In this document: positions 26,416-34,137 of the stretch, one piece after another
Layout: each line of letters starts with the position of its first letter
How positions within the stretch are numbered: position 1 is the stretch's first letter
Assembly: GCA_902789175.1 (NCBI GenBank)
Contig: CADANF010000006.1
Coordinates: 1-64,000, forward strand
DNA: 64,000 nucleotides
Origin: an uncultured Lachnospiraceae bacterium
GTDB lineage: Bacteria; Bacillota; Clostridia; Lachnospirales; Lachnospiraceae
Reading direction: 5' to 3'
Notes under the pieces: model-generated
Database searches by the model: none
What the model saw: the letters and a program-made list of their open reading frames with translations, nothing else
What the model was told of the DNA's origin: nothing
Translations under genes and position numbers: made by a program

Positions 26416-27516
26416 TTAGCCATTGATCTGAGCTGCAACTTCTGCTGCAAAATCCTCATTCTTCTTCTCAAGACCTTCACCTGTTTCAAAACGAACAAAG
26501 CTCTTGATCTCGAATGTGCAACCATTGTCTTTAGCAACCTTAGCAACATACTGTCCAACTGATTCCTTATCCTCAGCCTTAACGTATGCCTGGTCAACTA
26601 AGCAGATTTCCTTAAGGTGCTTGTTGAAACGACCTTCAACAAGTCCGTTGAAGATCTTATTCTCAACATACTCAGCCTTGTGAGTATTAGCAATGTCTCT
26701 AAGAACCTGAACACCTTCATTTGAAAGGAAGTTGAAGAGGTACTTATCGTTCTTCTTCTCAGCAATAACAGCCTTATCTTCATCAGACATAGCTGAACCA
26801 GCGCAAGCCTCGTCTAAAACTGCATTAAGAAGTGGCTTTGGAAGAGTAGCAGGATCATTGATAGCTGAATCAACGATGATTTCCTTTTCCTTATCAAGTG
26901 ATTCCTGTGACATTTCATTTCTGCTAACGAATGAAGGATTCATAGCTGCGATCTGCATAGCTACATTCTTCATAGCTTCCTGTACAGCATCTGTGTAATT
27001 ATCACAAACTGCTTCTACAAGAACACCGATCTTACCACCCATGTGGATGTATGATGCAACTGCATCACCTGTTAATGACTCAAAACGACGGATTGTAAGA
27101 TTCTCACCGATCTTAGCAACCATAGCTTTGTGGTGCTCTTCAACTGTTGCTGTAGCATCGATATCTGATGTAGCAGCAAGGAATGCAGCCATATCAGCAT
27201 AGTCATTATTGTTGATCTGTGTAGCAAGACCATTTACATAGTTCTGGAAAACTTCGTTCTTAGCAACGAAGTCTGTTTCTGAATTAACTTCGATGATTGT
27301 TGCCTTCTTAGCATCATCTGAAACAACTGTTGTTACGATACCTTCAGCAGCGATACGTCCAGCCTTCTTTTCTGCAGTTGCAAGACCTTTCTTACGAAGG
27401 AATTCTACAGCAGCCTGTACATCACCGTCTGTCTCTGCAAGAGCCTTCTTGCAGTCCATCATACCAGCGCCAGTCATTTCTCTTAAATCTTTAACGTCCT
27501 TAGCTGTAATTGCCAT
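26416..27516 (-). CDS. tsf: Elongation factor Ts, with an internal insertion
   Basis: EF-Ts is the nucleotide exchange factor for EF-Tu. The N-terminal UBA domain ([19 protein letters not shown]), the core motif [12 protein letters not shown], and the C-terminal block ([19 protein letters not shown]) are clear. At 366 aa it is longer than the usual 280-310. The extra length is a segment of about 55-60 residues (about 224-284) between the core subdomains, where compact clostridial EF-Ts proteins pass directly to the [10 protein letters not shown]-type helix. The start follows AGGAGG. It lies 29 nt downstream of rpsB and is followed by a strong terminator. Confidence 0.95.
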   Translation of the reverse strand: MAITAKDVKDLREMTGAGMMDCKKALAETDGDVQAAVEFLRKKGLATAEKKAGRIAAEGIVTTVVSDDAKKATIIEVNSETDFVAKNEVFQNYVNGLATQINNNDYADMAAFLAATSDIDATATVEEHHKAMVAKIGENLTIRRFESLTGDAVASYIHMGGKIGVLVEAVCDNYTDAVQEAMKNVAMQIAAMNPSFVSRNEMSQESLDKEKEIIVDSAINDPATLPKPLLNAVLDEACAGSAMSDEDKAVIAEKKNDKYLFNFLSNEGVQVLRDIANTHKAEYVENKIFNGLVEGRFNKHLKEICLVDQAYVKAEDKESVGQYVAKVAKDNGCTFEIKSFVRFETGEGLEKKNEDFAAEVAAQING

Positions 27517-27545
27517 CTTAATATCCTCCTAAAGTTGATTATATA

Positions 27546-28277
27546 TTACTCTGTAACTTCTTCTGACTCAGCTGAATCAAGTGAAGCTTCATCAGCACCC
27601 TGGTTAGCTTCGATAACAGCATCAGCAAGCTTTGAAACGATAAGCTTTACTGCACGGATAGCGTCATCATTACCTGGGATAACATAATCAAGTTCTTCTG
27701 GATCGCAGTTTGTATCTGCAATACCGATGATAGGGATGTTAAGAGCCTTAGCTTCCTGAACGCAGATTCTTTCCTTACGTGGATCAACGATGAAGATCAT
27801 ATCTGGGATCTTCTTCATATCCTTGATACCACCGATATTCTTCTGAAGCTTGTCCATTTCCTTCTTAATCTCAACAACTTCTTTCTTAGGAAGAACATCA
27901 AATGTTCCATCTTCAGCCATCTTCTCATACTTCTTTAAAGTTTCGATTCTTGACTTGATTGTTCTGAAGTTTGTGAGCATACCGCCGAGCCATCTCTGGT
28001 TAACATAGTACATACCACAACGTTCTGCTTCTGACTGGATTGAATCCTGAGCCTGCTTCTTTGTACCAACGAAAAGGATGTTTCCACCTTCTGCTGCACA
28101 ATCGAATACTGCCTTGTAAGCATCATCCATCATACCAACTGTCTTCTGTAAGTCGATGATATGGATTCCGTTACGCTCTGTGTAGATGTACTTAGCCATC
28201 TTAGGATTCCATCTTCTTGTCTGATGTCCGAAATGAACACCTGCTTCGAGTAACTGTTTCATTGAAATAACGCTCAT
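27546..28277 (-). CDS. rpsB: 30S ribosomal protein S2
   Basis: This 243-aa protein is a primary component of the back of the 30S body. Motifs: [33 protein letters not shown]-type stretch ([13 protein letters not shown]), [24 protein letters not shown] and VDPRKE...[14 protein letters not shown]. The C-terminal tail is acidic. It starts at an ATG with AGGAGG and a 6-nt spacer, and forms an operon with tsf. A structured leader precedes it. Confidence 0.97.
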   Translation of the reverse strand: MSVISMKQLLEAGVHFGHQTRRWNPKMAKYIYTERNGIHIIDLQKTVGMMDDAYKAVFDCAAEGGNILFVGTKKQAQDSIQSEAERCGMYYVNQRWLGGMLTNFRTIKSRIETLKKYEKMAEDGTFDVLPKKEVVEIKKEMDKLQKNIGGIKDMKKIPDMIFIVDPRKERICVQEAKALNIPIIGIADTNCDPEELDYVIPGNDDAIRAVKLIVSKLADAVIEANQGADEASLDSAESEEVTE

Positions 28278-28301
28278 AATTTACCTCCTGGTTTTTTCAT
28301 C

Positions 28302-28369
28302 TGCAGTTTTCCTTTTATTTATGAGATCTAACCATTACAATTAATGGCACCATTCTCACAAAAACTGCA
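28302..28369 (-). promoter_or_regulatory. Nested hairpin structure in the rpsB leader
   Basis: Three nested helices: TGCAGTTTT/AAAACTGCA (outer, 9 bp), TGAGA/TCTCA (middle, 5 bp) and CCATTA/TAATGG (inner, 6 bp, 4-nt loop). The structure ends about 14 nt before the rpsB ribosome site, where an S2-responsive leader would be expected. Autoregulation by S2 is established in E. coli; its operation here is inference. Confidence 0.5.
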
Positions 28370-28393
28370 TGTATTTTTTTTCGCGCAGAGTTG

Positions 28394-28428
28394 AGTTTAT
28401 CATAAAAAAAGCGTATATGCAAGTACAA
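28394..28428 (-). promoter_or_regulatory. Predicted rpsB promoter overlapping the upstream terminator
   Basis: Two overlapping readings exist on the minus strand: TTGCAT-17-TAAACT (28422 to 28394) and TTGTAC-18-TATGAT (28428 to 28399). Both put the -35 box inside the hairpin that terminates the preceding gene. Confidence 0.45.
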
Positions 28429-28444
28429 ATCTCACATATACGCT
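28404..28444 (-). terminator. Intrinsic terminator after the MltG-like gene
   Basis: Ten-bp stem (AGCGTATATG / CATATACGCT), 15-nt loop, followed on the minus strand by a run of seven T. Confidence 0.85.
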
Positions 28445-28460
28445 ATTAATCCATATTTTC

Positions 28461-28979
28461 TTATCTTCCCTGTGTTGTAAGGACTTTCGCTATTTCTTCT
28501 TCGCTCATTCCTTTAGTAAATGTAAATGTTCCTACTCTGATACTGCTGGCATATCCGTTATTCTCAAGATATAAATTATAAGAATATTCATCACTTATAA
28601 GACCAGCTTCATAAAGAAGAGAACAAACTGATTCTGAACCCATTCCAGCACTGACAGTAATACTTACTTCTTCTTTAGTTTTTGCTTCTGTTGTAGGTTC
28701 TTCAGTTGTTGGGGCTTCTGTTGTTGGAGCCTCTGTTGTTGGAGCTTCTGTTGTTGGAGCCTCTGTTGTTGGAGCTTCTGTTGTTGGAGCTTCTGTTGTT
28801 GGGGCTTCCGTAGTAGTAGCCTCTGTTGTTTTCACTTCTTCTTTTTTACGAGAAGCATCTTCAGTAGCTACAGTTCCATTAGATTCAGTATAATTACCTG
28901 TACGAAATGCAGTATAAGTAACGAGACATCCAATGATAAGACCAATTCCAATACCACGAAGTAAATATTTTCTATTCAT
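28461..28979 (-). CDS. Membrane-anchored protein with TTEAP repeats and a MltG/YceG-like domain (172 aa)
   Basis: An N-terminal membrane segment (LLRGIGIGLIIGCLVTYTAF) is followed by a short charged stretch, about eight PTTEA pentapeptides, and a C-terminal domain of about 65 residues (VSAGMGSESVCSLLYEAGL, then IRVGTFTFTKGMSEEEI). That domain resembles the small LysM-like N-terminal module of the endolytic transglycosylase MltG; the catalytic domain is absent, so it should not cut glycan itself. I infer a wall-facing protein on a flexible stalk. It follows the coiled-coil gene by 17 nt in what looks like a codY operon and ends at a strong terminator. Confidence 0.75.
   Translation of the reverse strand: MNRKYLLRGIGIGLIIGCLVTYTAFRTGNYTESNGTVATEDASRKKEEVKTTEATTTEAPTTEAPTTEAPTTEAPTTEAPTTEAPTTEAPTTEEPTTEAKTKEEVSITVSAGMGSESVCSLLYEAGLISDEYSYNLYLENNGYASSIRVGTFTFTKGMSEEEIAKVLTTQGR
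28695..28820 (-). repeat. 15-bp tandem repeats encoding PTTEA
   Basis: A 15-bp unit (TCTGTTGTTGGAGCC on the plus strand, with third-base variants) repeats about eight times in frame. Confidence 0.85.
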
Positions 28980-28996
28980 CTAACGTCCCACCTTTT

Positions 28997-30187
28997 CTAC
29001 TTACTCTGATGATCAATGATGTACTTTACATCACTTACACCTATCTTCATAACTTTAGAAATCTCAATAATACTAAATCCAGCCTGATACATGCCGATAA
29101 CATTACCATTTACATCACCGTCAGAAATATCGATTCCTTCTTCAGCAAGAATCTCATCAAGACTTTCAGGTAATCTTTCTATTTCTTCCTTAGGCTTTTT
29201 CTTAAATTTCTTGATATCTACAACTTTATTTTCAGTCTTCTTATTCCTATTGCCTTTTCTTCTTGCTTCTCTTCTTGCTCTATCTTCAGCTTCCTCAGCT
29301 TCTTTACGTGCCTTATCTTCTGCCTCTTTTTTAGCTTTTTCCTCGGCTTCTTTTTTTTCTGCTTCTTCGGCTATTCTTTCAGCTTCTTCAGCATCCTTAC
29401 GTGCCTTTTCTTCTGCCTCTTTTTTAGCTTTTTCCTCGGCTTCTTTTTTTGCTGCTTCTTCGGCTTCTTTTTTTGCTATTATTTCAGCTTCTTCAGCATC
29501 CTTACCAGCCTTTTCTTCTGCCTCTTTTTTAGCTTTTTCTTCAGCTTCTTTTTTTTCTGCCTCTTCGGCATCTTTTTTGGCTATTTCTTCAGCTTCTTTT
29601 GCATCCTTACTAGCCTTTTCTTCTGCCTCTTTTTTAGCTTTTTCCTCGGCTTCTTTTTTTGCTGCTTCTTCGGCTATTCTTTCAGCTTCTTTACGTGCAG
29701 TTTCTTCTTTAAGGTCTGTCTTCATTTTTTCAAGACCTTTTTTATATTCATCTGCAACACCAAGCATTGTCTTTACTTCTTTTTCTTTTTCAGTTACAAG
29801 ATTAAATACCTGATTTATCTCGACTTTTGCTTTTTCAGCTGTTTCTGATACAGAAGAATACTTCTCATCAATTTCTTTTTCCTTTTTATCAGCAGCTTCA
29901 TTAATAGCATTTATCTTTTTTTCTAAATCTGCATTTTTTGCATTTATCCTGTCTTTAATCTCATTATCAACGGCACTCTTTACAGATTCTTTAACTTTTT
30001 TCTTACTGTATTCATTAATATATGAATCAGTCATCTTTTTAAGCTGTTTCTTATCAGCCTCAGATAATTCGCTCTTTAATCCAGGAGTAACCTGTTCCTC
30101 TTCCTTATTCTCATCACTTGTAAGGAAAAAACTAACCGCAATAAGAGCAACACCTAATACAAGTACAATAATAACAGCAGTATTCAT
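28997..30187 (-). CDS. Membrane-anchored coiled-coil protein with C-terminal HTH-like segment (DUF6115-type), 396 aa
   Basis: One N-terminal membrane segment (AVIIVLVLGVALIAVSFFL) is followed by about 300 residues of Ala/Glu/Lys-rich sequence with strong coiled-coil periodicity (recurring AEEKAKKEAEEKA and KDAEEAE units at about 150-320). The C-terminal 50 residues (NGNVIGMYQAGFSIIEISKV, then GVSDVKYIID) look like the helix-turn-helix-like DUF6115 segment found in clostridial proteins near flagellar or codY genes. It lies 19 nt after codY. The repeat-rich middle may make it a long spacer between membrane and a cytosolic partner; the function is not known. Confidence 0.75.
   Translation of the reverse strand: MNTAVIIVLVLGVALIAVSFFLTSDENKEEEQVTPGLKSELSEADKKQLKKMTDSYINEYSKKKVKESVKSAVDNEIKDRINAKNADLEKKINAINEAADKKEKEIDEKYSSVSETAEKAKVEINQVFNLVTEKEKEVKTMLGVADEYKKGLEKMKTDLKEETARKEAERIAEEAAKKEAEEKAKKEAEEKASKDAKEAEEIAKKDAEEAEKKEAEEKAKKEAEEKAGKDAEEAEIIAKKEAEEAAKKEAEEKAKKEAEEKARKDAEEAERIAEEAEKKEAEEKAKKEAEDKARKEAEEAEDRARREARRKGNRNKKTENKVVDIKKFKKKPKEEIERLPESLDEILAEEGIDISDGDVNGNVIGMYQAGFSIIEISKVMKIGVSDVKYIIDHQSK
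29280..29700 (-). repeat. Degenerate tandem repeats encoding the coiled coil
   Basis: Long imperfect repeats of units such as GCTTCTTCAGCATCCTTA and TCTGCCTCTTTTTTAGCTTT (plus strand) recur every 60-110 bp and encode AEEKAKKEAEE-type sequence. They are in frame and show no spacer/repeat regularity of a CRISPR. Confidence 0.8.
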
Positions 30188-30206
30188 TATATCTTCACCT
30201 CATCAT

Positions 30207-30977
30207 TTATTTTTCACCCTTATTATCAACGCTGTCAAAATCAAATACAGCATCATTAAGGATCTTAATATATGTTCCCTTCATACCCTGGGAACGCGCT
30301 TCGATAACTCCAGCGCTTTCAAGTTTCTTTATCGCATTTACAATAATAGAACGTGTAATATTATTCTTTGCTGCAACCTTTGAAGCAACCAGATTTCCCT
30401 GTTTCTTTCCAAGTTCATTAAATACAAACTTGATAGCTTCTTTCTCAGACACTGAAAGTGAATCCATAGCAGATTTCACCATATCTTTATTACGTTTTCT
30501 CTCTGTATCCTCTTCATAGATGGCTCTCATCATTTCAAGCTCTATAACAGTATTTACATACTCACTTAAAATGATATCTTCTACTAAGAAATCATTTTTA
30601 GGTCTATAGATAAATGTAGATCCGAGTCTCTCACCAGCAAAATCAATAGGAAGGATAATTGCAGAAAAATCATTATTATCAAACCCAAGAGTAAGAAGAT
30701 TCACATTTTCTTTAGTGGAAAGAACTGATAAGAACCTTTCATTAAGTTCTGTATCTATAACCTCACCTACATTTTCAGTTAACATATCATGTAGTAATGG
30801 AAGTCCCTCTTTTTCATATATTCCAAGAACTTTCCCCTTAGCTGAAACCACAAGGACATTGGCATCTAAAATGTCGCCAACGCATTTGCATATATCACTA
30901 AAGACCACAACATAAGAAGTATTATTATGCAACAGCTGGCTTATTTTCCTTGTTCTATCAAGAAGCTGAACACTCAT
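30207..30977 (-). CDS. codY: GTP- and branched-chain amino acid-sensing global regulator CodY
   Basis: This 256-aa repressor shows the N-terminal GAF-like sensor (LLDRTRKISQLLHNN) and a C-terminal winged helix (GNLVASKVAAKNNITRSI, then NAIKKLESAGVIEARSQG). CodY represses stationary-phase and nutrient-acquisition genes when isoleucine/valine and GTP are abundant. The start ATG has AAGGAAGG upstream. It is downstream of topA, separated by topA's terminator, and heads a cluster with the coiled-coil and MltG-like genes. I searched by eye for CodY boxes near it and found no convincing match. Confidence 0.96.
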   Translation of the reverse strand: MSVQLLDRTRKISQLLHNNTSYVVVFSDICKCVGDILDANVLVVSAKGKVLGIYEKEGLPLLHDMLTENVGEVIDTELNERFLSVLSTKENVNLLTLGFDNNDFSAIILPIDFAGERLGSTFIYRPKNDFLVEDIILSEYVNTVIELEMMRAIYEEDTERKRNKDMVKSAMDSLSVSEKEAIKFVFNELGKKQGNLVASKVAAKNNITRSIIVNAIKKLESAGVIEARSQGMKGTYIKILNDAVFDFDSVDNKGEK

Positions 30978-31023
30978 ATTTACACCTTCCTTTTTTAATA
31001 AAATAAGTCATAAAAAGGCAAAC

Positions 31024-31067
31024 AAAAAAGTTTGCGCCATACATATTTAAAATATAGCACAAACTTT
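31024..31067 (-). terminator. Intrinsic terminator of topA
   Basis: Arms AAAGTTTGTGC and GCGCAAACTTT (one mismatch) enclose a 19-nt loop and run into TTTTTTGTTT on the minus strand. Confidence 0.65.
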
Positions 31068-31142
31068 CTTTGCTAACAACAAAAAATTGTCATACAACTA
31101 AAAAAGAATTTATCGATTCGAAACTAATTACAAAAATTTGTC

Positions 31143-33203
31143 TCACTCTTCATTCTTATCTGAATAATCCTCTGTATATCCACACTGAGGATCAGAACAT
31201 GCAAGTTTTTTACCCTTGATCACCATATATTTACCGCACTGAGGGCAATGTTTCTCATGAGGTCTCTGCCAAGACATAAAATCACACTCTGGATAATCAA
31301 TACATCCGTAGAAGATTCTGCCTTTCTTTGTACGTCTTATGATTATATCTTTACCACACTTAGGGCAGGACACACCAATCTTTTCAAAATAAGGCATTGT
31401 ATTCTTACACTCAGGGAAATTAGGACAGGCAAGGAATTTACCATAAGCTCCGTACTTAATTACCATCATAGCTCCGCAAAGTTCACATTTAACATCTGAA
31501 ACCTCATCAGCAATATGAACAGATTCAAGAGTCTTTTCAGCCTCATTTACAGCTTCAGAAAGATCCGGGTAAAAATTCTTTACAACCACTTTCCACTTGA
31601 TGTCACCAGCTCCTATATTATCAAGAAGTGATTCCATATTTGCAGTGAAATTCACATCAATTATTACTGAGAAGGCTTTTTCCATGATACTGTTAACAGC
31701 ATCTCCTAATTCAGTAACATATATATCTTTCTTTTCTTTTGTTATGTAACGTCTGGCAAGAAGTGTAGAAATTGTAGGCGCATAAGTTGAAGGTCTTCCA
31801 ATTCCTGCATCTTCCATAGCTTTAACAAGGCTTGCTTCTGTATAATGAGATACAGGACTTGTAAAATGCTGTTCCTTCTCAATTTTATCTCTTTTAAGGA
31901 TATCTCCAGCCTTTATACCATTAAAATCAGCCTGTTTCTTTTCTTTTTCCTTTGGAGGATAAACATTTAAAAATCCTGCAAATGATACAAAGCTTGAAGA
32001 CGCTTTATAAATATCATCTCCATTTGAAACACTTACAGTAAATGTATCATAGCATGCATTTTTCATTCGGCTGGCAAGGAATCTCTCATAGATAAGATTA
32101 TATAATTTAAACTGTTCCTCAGAGATAATTCCCTTAAGCTGCTGTGGTGTAAGACTAAGATCTGTAGGTCGGATAGCTTCATGAGCGTCCTGAACATTTT
32201 TTGTTTTATTAGATGTTCTTACTTCATCTGAAACATAATCTTCACCAAAATTCTTAGCAATATATTCTCTTGCAGCTTTATCAGCCTCATCCGAAACACG
32301 GGTTGAGTCTGTTCTTAAATATGTTATAAGACCAACTGTTCCATGCCCTTTGATCTCAACACCTTCATAAAGCTGCTGAGCTACTCTCATAGTTTTTGAA
32401 GTAGCAAAATTAAGTCTTCCGGATGCTGACTGCTGAAGTGTACTTGTAGTAAAAGGAAGTGGAGCTTTTTTTGTACGCTGTCCCTTTTTAATATCCAATA
32501 CCTTAAAATCATTTTTAGAAGCATTTTCTACAACTTTCTCAGCTTCTTTCTCATTAGAAAGATCCCCAGAATATTTAAAGTCAACAGATGCTTTCTGGCC
32601 CGGTACATTAAGGAATGCATCCACTGTCCAGAACTCTTCTGGTATAAAATCATTTATCTCTTTTTCTCTATCACTGATCATCTTAAGAGTAACAGACTGA
32701 ACTCTTCCTGCTGAAAGACCTCTCTTATGAACCTTCTGCCAGAGAAGCGGGCTTATCTCATACCCCACAAGTCTGTCTAAAACTCTTCTAGCCTGCTGTG
32801 CATCCACAAGATCCATATCTATAGGCCTTGCTTCTTTTATTGATTTTTTAACAGCATTCTTTGTGATCTCATTAAATGTAATTCTCTTATATTTTCCTTC
32901 TTCAAGCTTAAGAGCTACAGAAAGATGATAAGAAATCGCTTCCCCCTCGCGGTCCGGGTCAGTTGCAAGATAAACCATATCAGCCTTCTTAACAGCTTTT
33001 CTAAGTTTGTTAAGAAGCTCTCCTTTTCCACGAATAGTTATATAATGTGGCTCGAAATCATTTTCAATATCAATGCCCATATCACTCTTAGGAAGATCTC
33101 TAACATGTCCTTCTGAAGCTATGACTTCATAATTGCTTCCAAGGAATTTCTTTATTGTTTTTGCCTTTGTTGGTGACTCAACGATAACTAAATTCTTTGC
33201 CAT
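31143..33203 (-). CDS. topA: DNA topoisomerase I
   Basis: This 686-aa type IA topoisomerase relaxes negative supercoils. It has the N-terminal Toprim domain (NLVIVESPTKAKTI and ATDPDREGEAISYH), the catalytic tyrosine motif TYLRTDSTRVS (about residue 298), and three C-terminal Cys4 zinc ribbons (CELCGAMM..CPNFPEC, CPKCGKDI..CIDYPEC, CPQCGKYM..CSDPQC). I chose the ATG at 33203 (MAKNLVIVES); the upstream ATG at 33218 instead supplies the ribosome site (AAGGAA). A good sigma-A promoter lies 70-100 nt upstream. Confidence 0.96.
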   Translation of the reverse strand: MAKNLVIVESPTKAKTIKKFLGSNYEVIASEGHVRDLPKSDMGIDIENDFEPHYITIRGKGELLNKLRKAVKKADMVYLATDPDREGEAISYHLSVALKLEEGKYKRITFNEITKNAVKKSIKEARPIDMDLVDAQQARRVLDRLVGYEISPLLWQKVHKRGLSAGRVQSVTLKMISDREKEINDFIPEEFWTVDAFLNVPGQKASVDFKYSGDLSNEKEAEKVVENASKNDFKVLDIKKGQRTKKAPLPFTTSTLQQSASGRLNFATSKTMRVAQQLYEGVEIKGHGTVGLITYLRTDSTRVSDEADKAAREYIAKNFGEDYVSDEVRTSNKTKNVQDAHEAIRPTDLSLTPQQLKGIISEEQFKLYNLIYERFLASRMKNACYDTFTVSVSNGDDIYKASSSFVSFAGFLNVYPPKEKEKKQADFNGIKAGDILKRDKIEKEQHFTSPVSHYTEASLVKAMEDAGIGRPSTYAPTISTLLARRYITKEKKDIYVTELGDAVNSIMEKAFSVIIDVNFTANMESLLDNIGAGDIKWKVVVKNFYPDLSEAVNEAEKTLESVHIADEVSDVKCELCGAMMVIKYGAYGKFLACPNFPECKNTMPYFEKIGVSCPKCGKDIIIRRTKKGRIFYGCIDYPECDFMSWQRPHEKHCPQCGKYMVIKGKKLACSDPQCGYTEDYSDKNEE

Positions 33204-33271
33204 TTTATTTTCCTTCATTGTAATATGTAATCCCCTTCACACTATTCTAAACATAATTCTTAAACGTGCAC

Positions 33272-33300
33272 ACTATAACGCACTAAAAAAGATAATGCAA
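33272..33300 (-). promoter_or_regulatory. Predicted sigma-A promoter of topA
   Basis: The minus strand reads TTGCAT, 17 nt, TATAGT, ending about 70 nt upstream of the topA start codon. Confidence 0.7.
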
Positions 33301-33312
33301 GTAAAAATTATG

Positions 33313-33333
33313 TCAAATTGTGATCAAATTGTG
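33313..33333. repeat. Two direct repeats 11 bp apart just upstream of the topA promoter
   Basis: TCAAATTGTG occurs at 33313 and again at 33324, one helical turn apart, beginning 13 nt upstream of the topA -35 box. This spacing is typical of tandem sites for dimeric response regulators. Confidence 0.5.
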
Positions 33334-33336
33334 TTT

Positions 33337-34116
33337 TTAGTACTTAAAAACATACTTTCTTACAACCCATAATATAAATAAATGCAATGGATAGAAGGTA
33401 TAAAAACATATTCTTATAAACCTGTTATCCAAACCCTTCCCATGTTTACCGTTATATAAACTAAATAACATAACATCCGGAAATGAAAATATTTCGATCA
33501 TCCCACAACATAAGATGAATACAAAATTTAAAAAATAACATCTCCTCTTATCGTCATGCAAGTAATAAAAAGTAAATATTATCAGTACGCCGAAAAATGA
33601 ATAATCTGTATTAAGAAGCAGTGCAACCAGACCATAAAATACAGCTATCATATAGCAAATGATGATCTCCACAGGTTTTTTCACTTTTTTTATTTTAAGA
33701 ACCATCCTTATACGATCTGCTATCATTATAGATATAAGGCCTATAAGCAACGTAAAATAAACATTCTGATGTTTTATATCCACCTTCTTATTAAAAATGG
33801 CCATATCATAAGGCACCTCTGAAACAAGTGCAAATATAAGCAGTCTTGCAGCATATTTAATAACATTTCTAGTATTAAAAAAACCTTCGACTATTAAGAA
33901 AGCAAAAATTGGAAATGCAAGTCTTCCAATGCCTCTGATGAAAAGATCCAAAATCTGCAGTGACTGCTTTGAATCATATATCATACAAGGATGATATTCC
34001 AAAACAGCCGCTCCCAGATGATCTATAATCATTGCTGACACAGCTATCAGTTTTAAGATCAGCGCATTAACTCCATACTTTTCCTTAATTAATTTAGCGT
34101 CGAAGGTTGATGTCAT
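33337..34116 (-). CDS. TraX-family membrane protein
   Basis: This 259-aa multi-pass protein has about seven hydrophobic segments and the TraX family stretches KLIAVSAMIIDHLGAAV, GRLAFPIFAFLIVEGFF, and HQNVYFTLLIGL. F-plasmid TraX acetylates pilin. Chromosomal Firmicutes copies are common and are assumed to be acyltransferases acting on surface or envelope molecules, but their substrates are unknown. It lies 21 nt downstream of htpG with a ribosome site AAAGGA, so it is probably co-transcribed with htpG; no pilus or conjugation genes are nearby. Confidence 0.88.
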   Translation of the reverse strand: MTSTFDAKLIKEKYGVNALILKLIAVSAMIIDHLGAAVLEYHPCMIYDSKQSLQILDLFIRGIGRLAFPIFAFLIVEGFFNTRNVIKYAARLLIFALVSEVPYDMAIFNKKVDIKHQNVYFTLLIGLISIMIADRIRMVLKIKKVKKPVEIIICYMIAVFYGLVALLLNTDYSFFGVLIIFTFYYLHDDKRRCYFLNFVFILCCGMIEIFSFPDVMLFSLYNGKHGKGLDNRFIRICFYTFYPLHLFILWVVRKYVFKY

Positions 34117-34137
34117 ATTATTATCCTTTATTATTCT

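Noticed and set aside
29280-29700. Repeats resembling a CRISPR array
   Set aside because: Repeats are degenerate, of unequal spacing, and in frame with a coiled coil; no cas genes are near. The same applies to the repeats at 11445-11560 and 28695-28820.
29091-29813. 240-aa plus-strand frame rich in Ser, Ala and Phe
   Set aside because: It is the antisense shadow of the Ala/Glu/Lys coiled-coil gene; low complexity keeps the opposite frame open and no ribosome site is present.
33337-34116. TraX-like gene as evidence of a conjugative element
   Set aside because: Chromosomal TraX-family genes are common in Firmicutes; no relaxase, type IV secretion or integrase genes are nearby.
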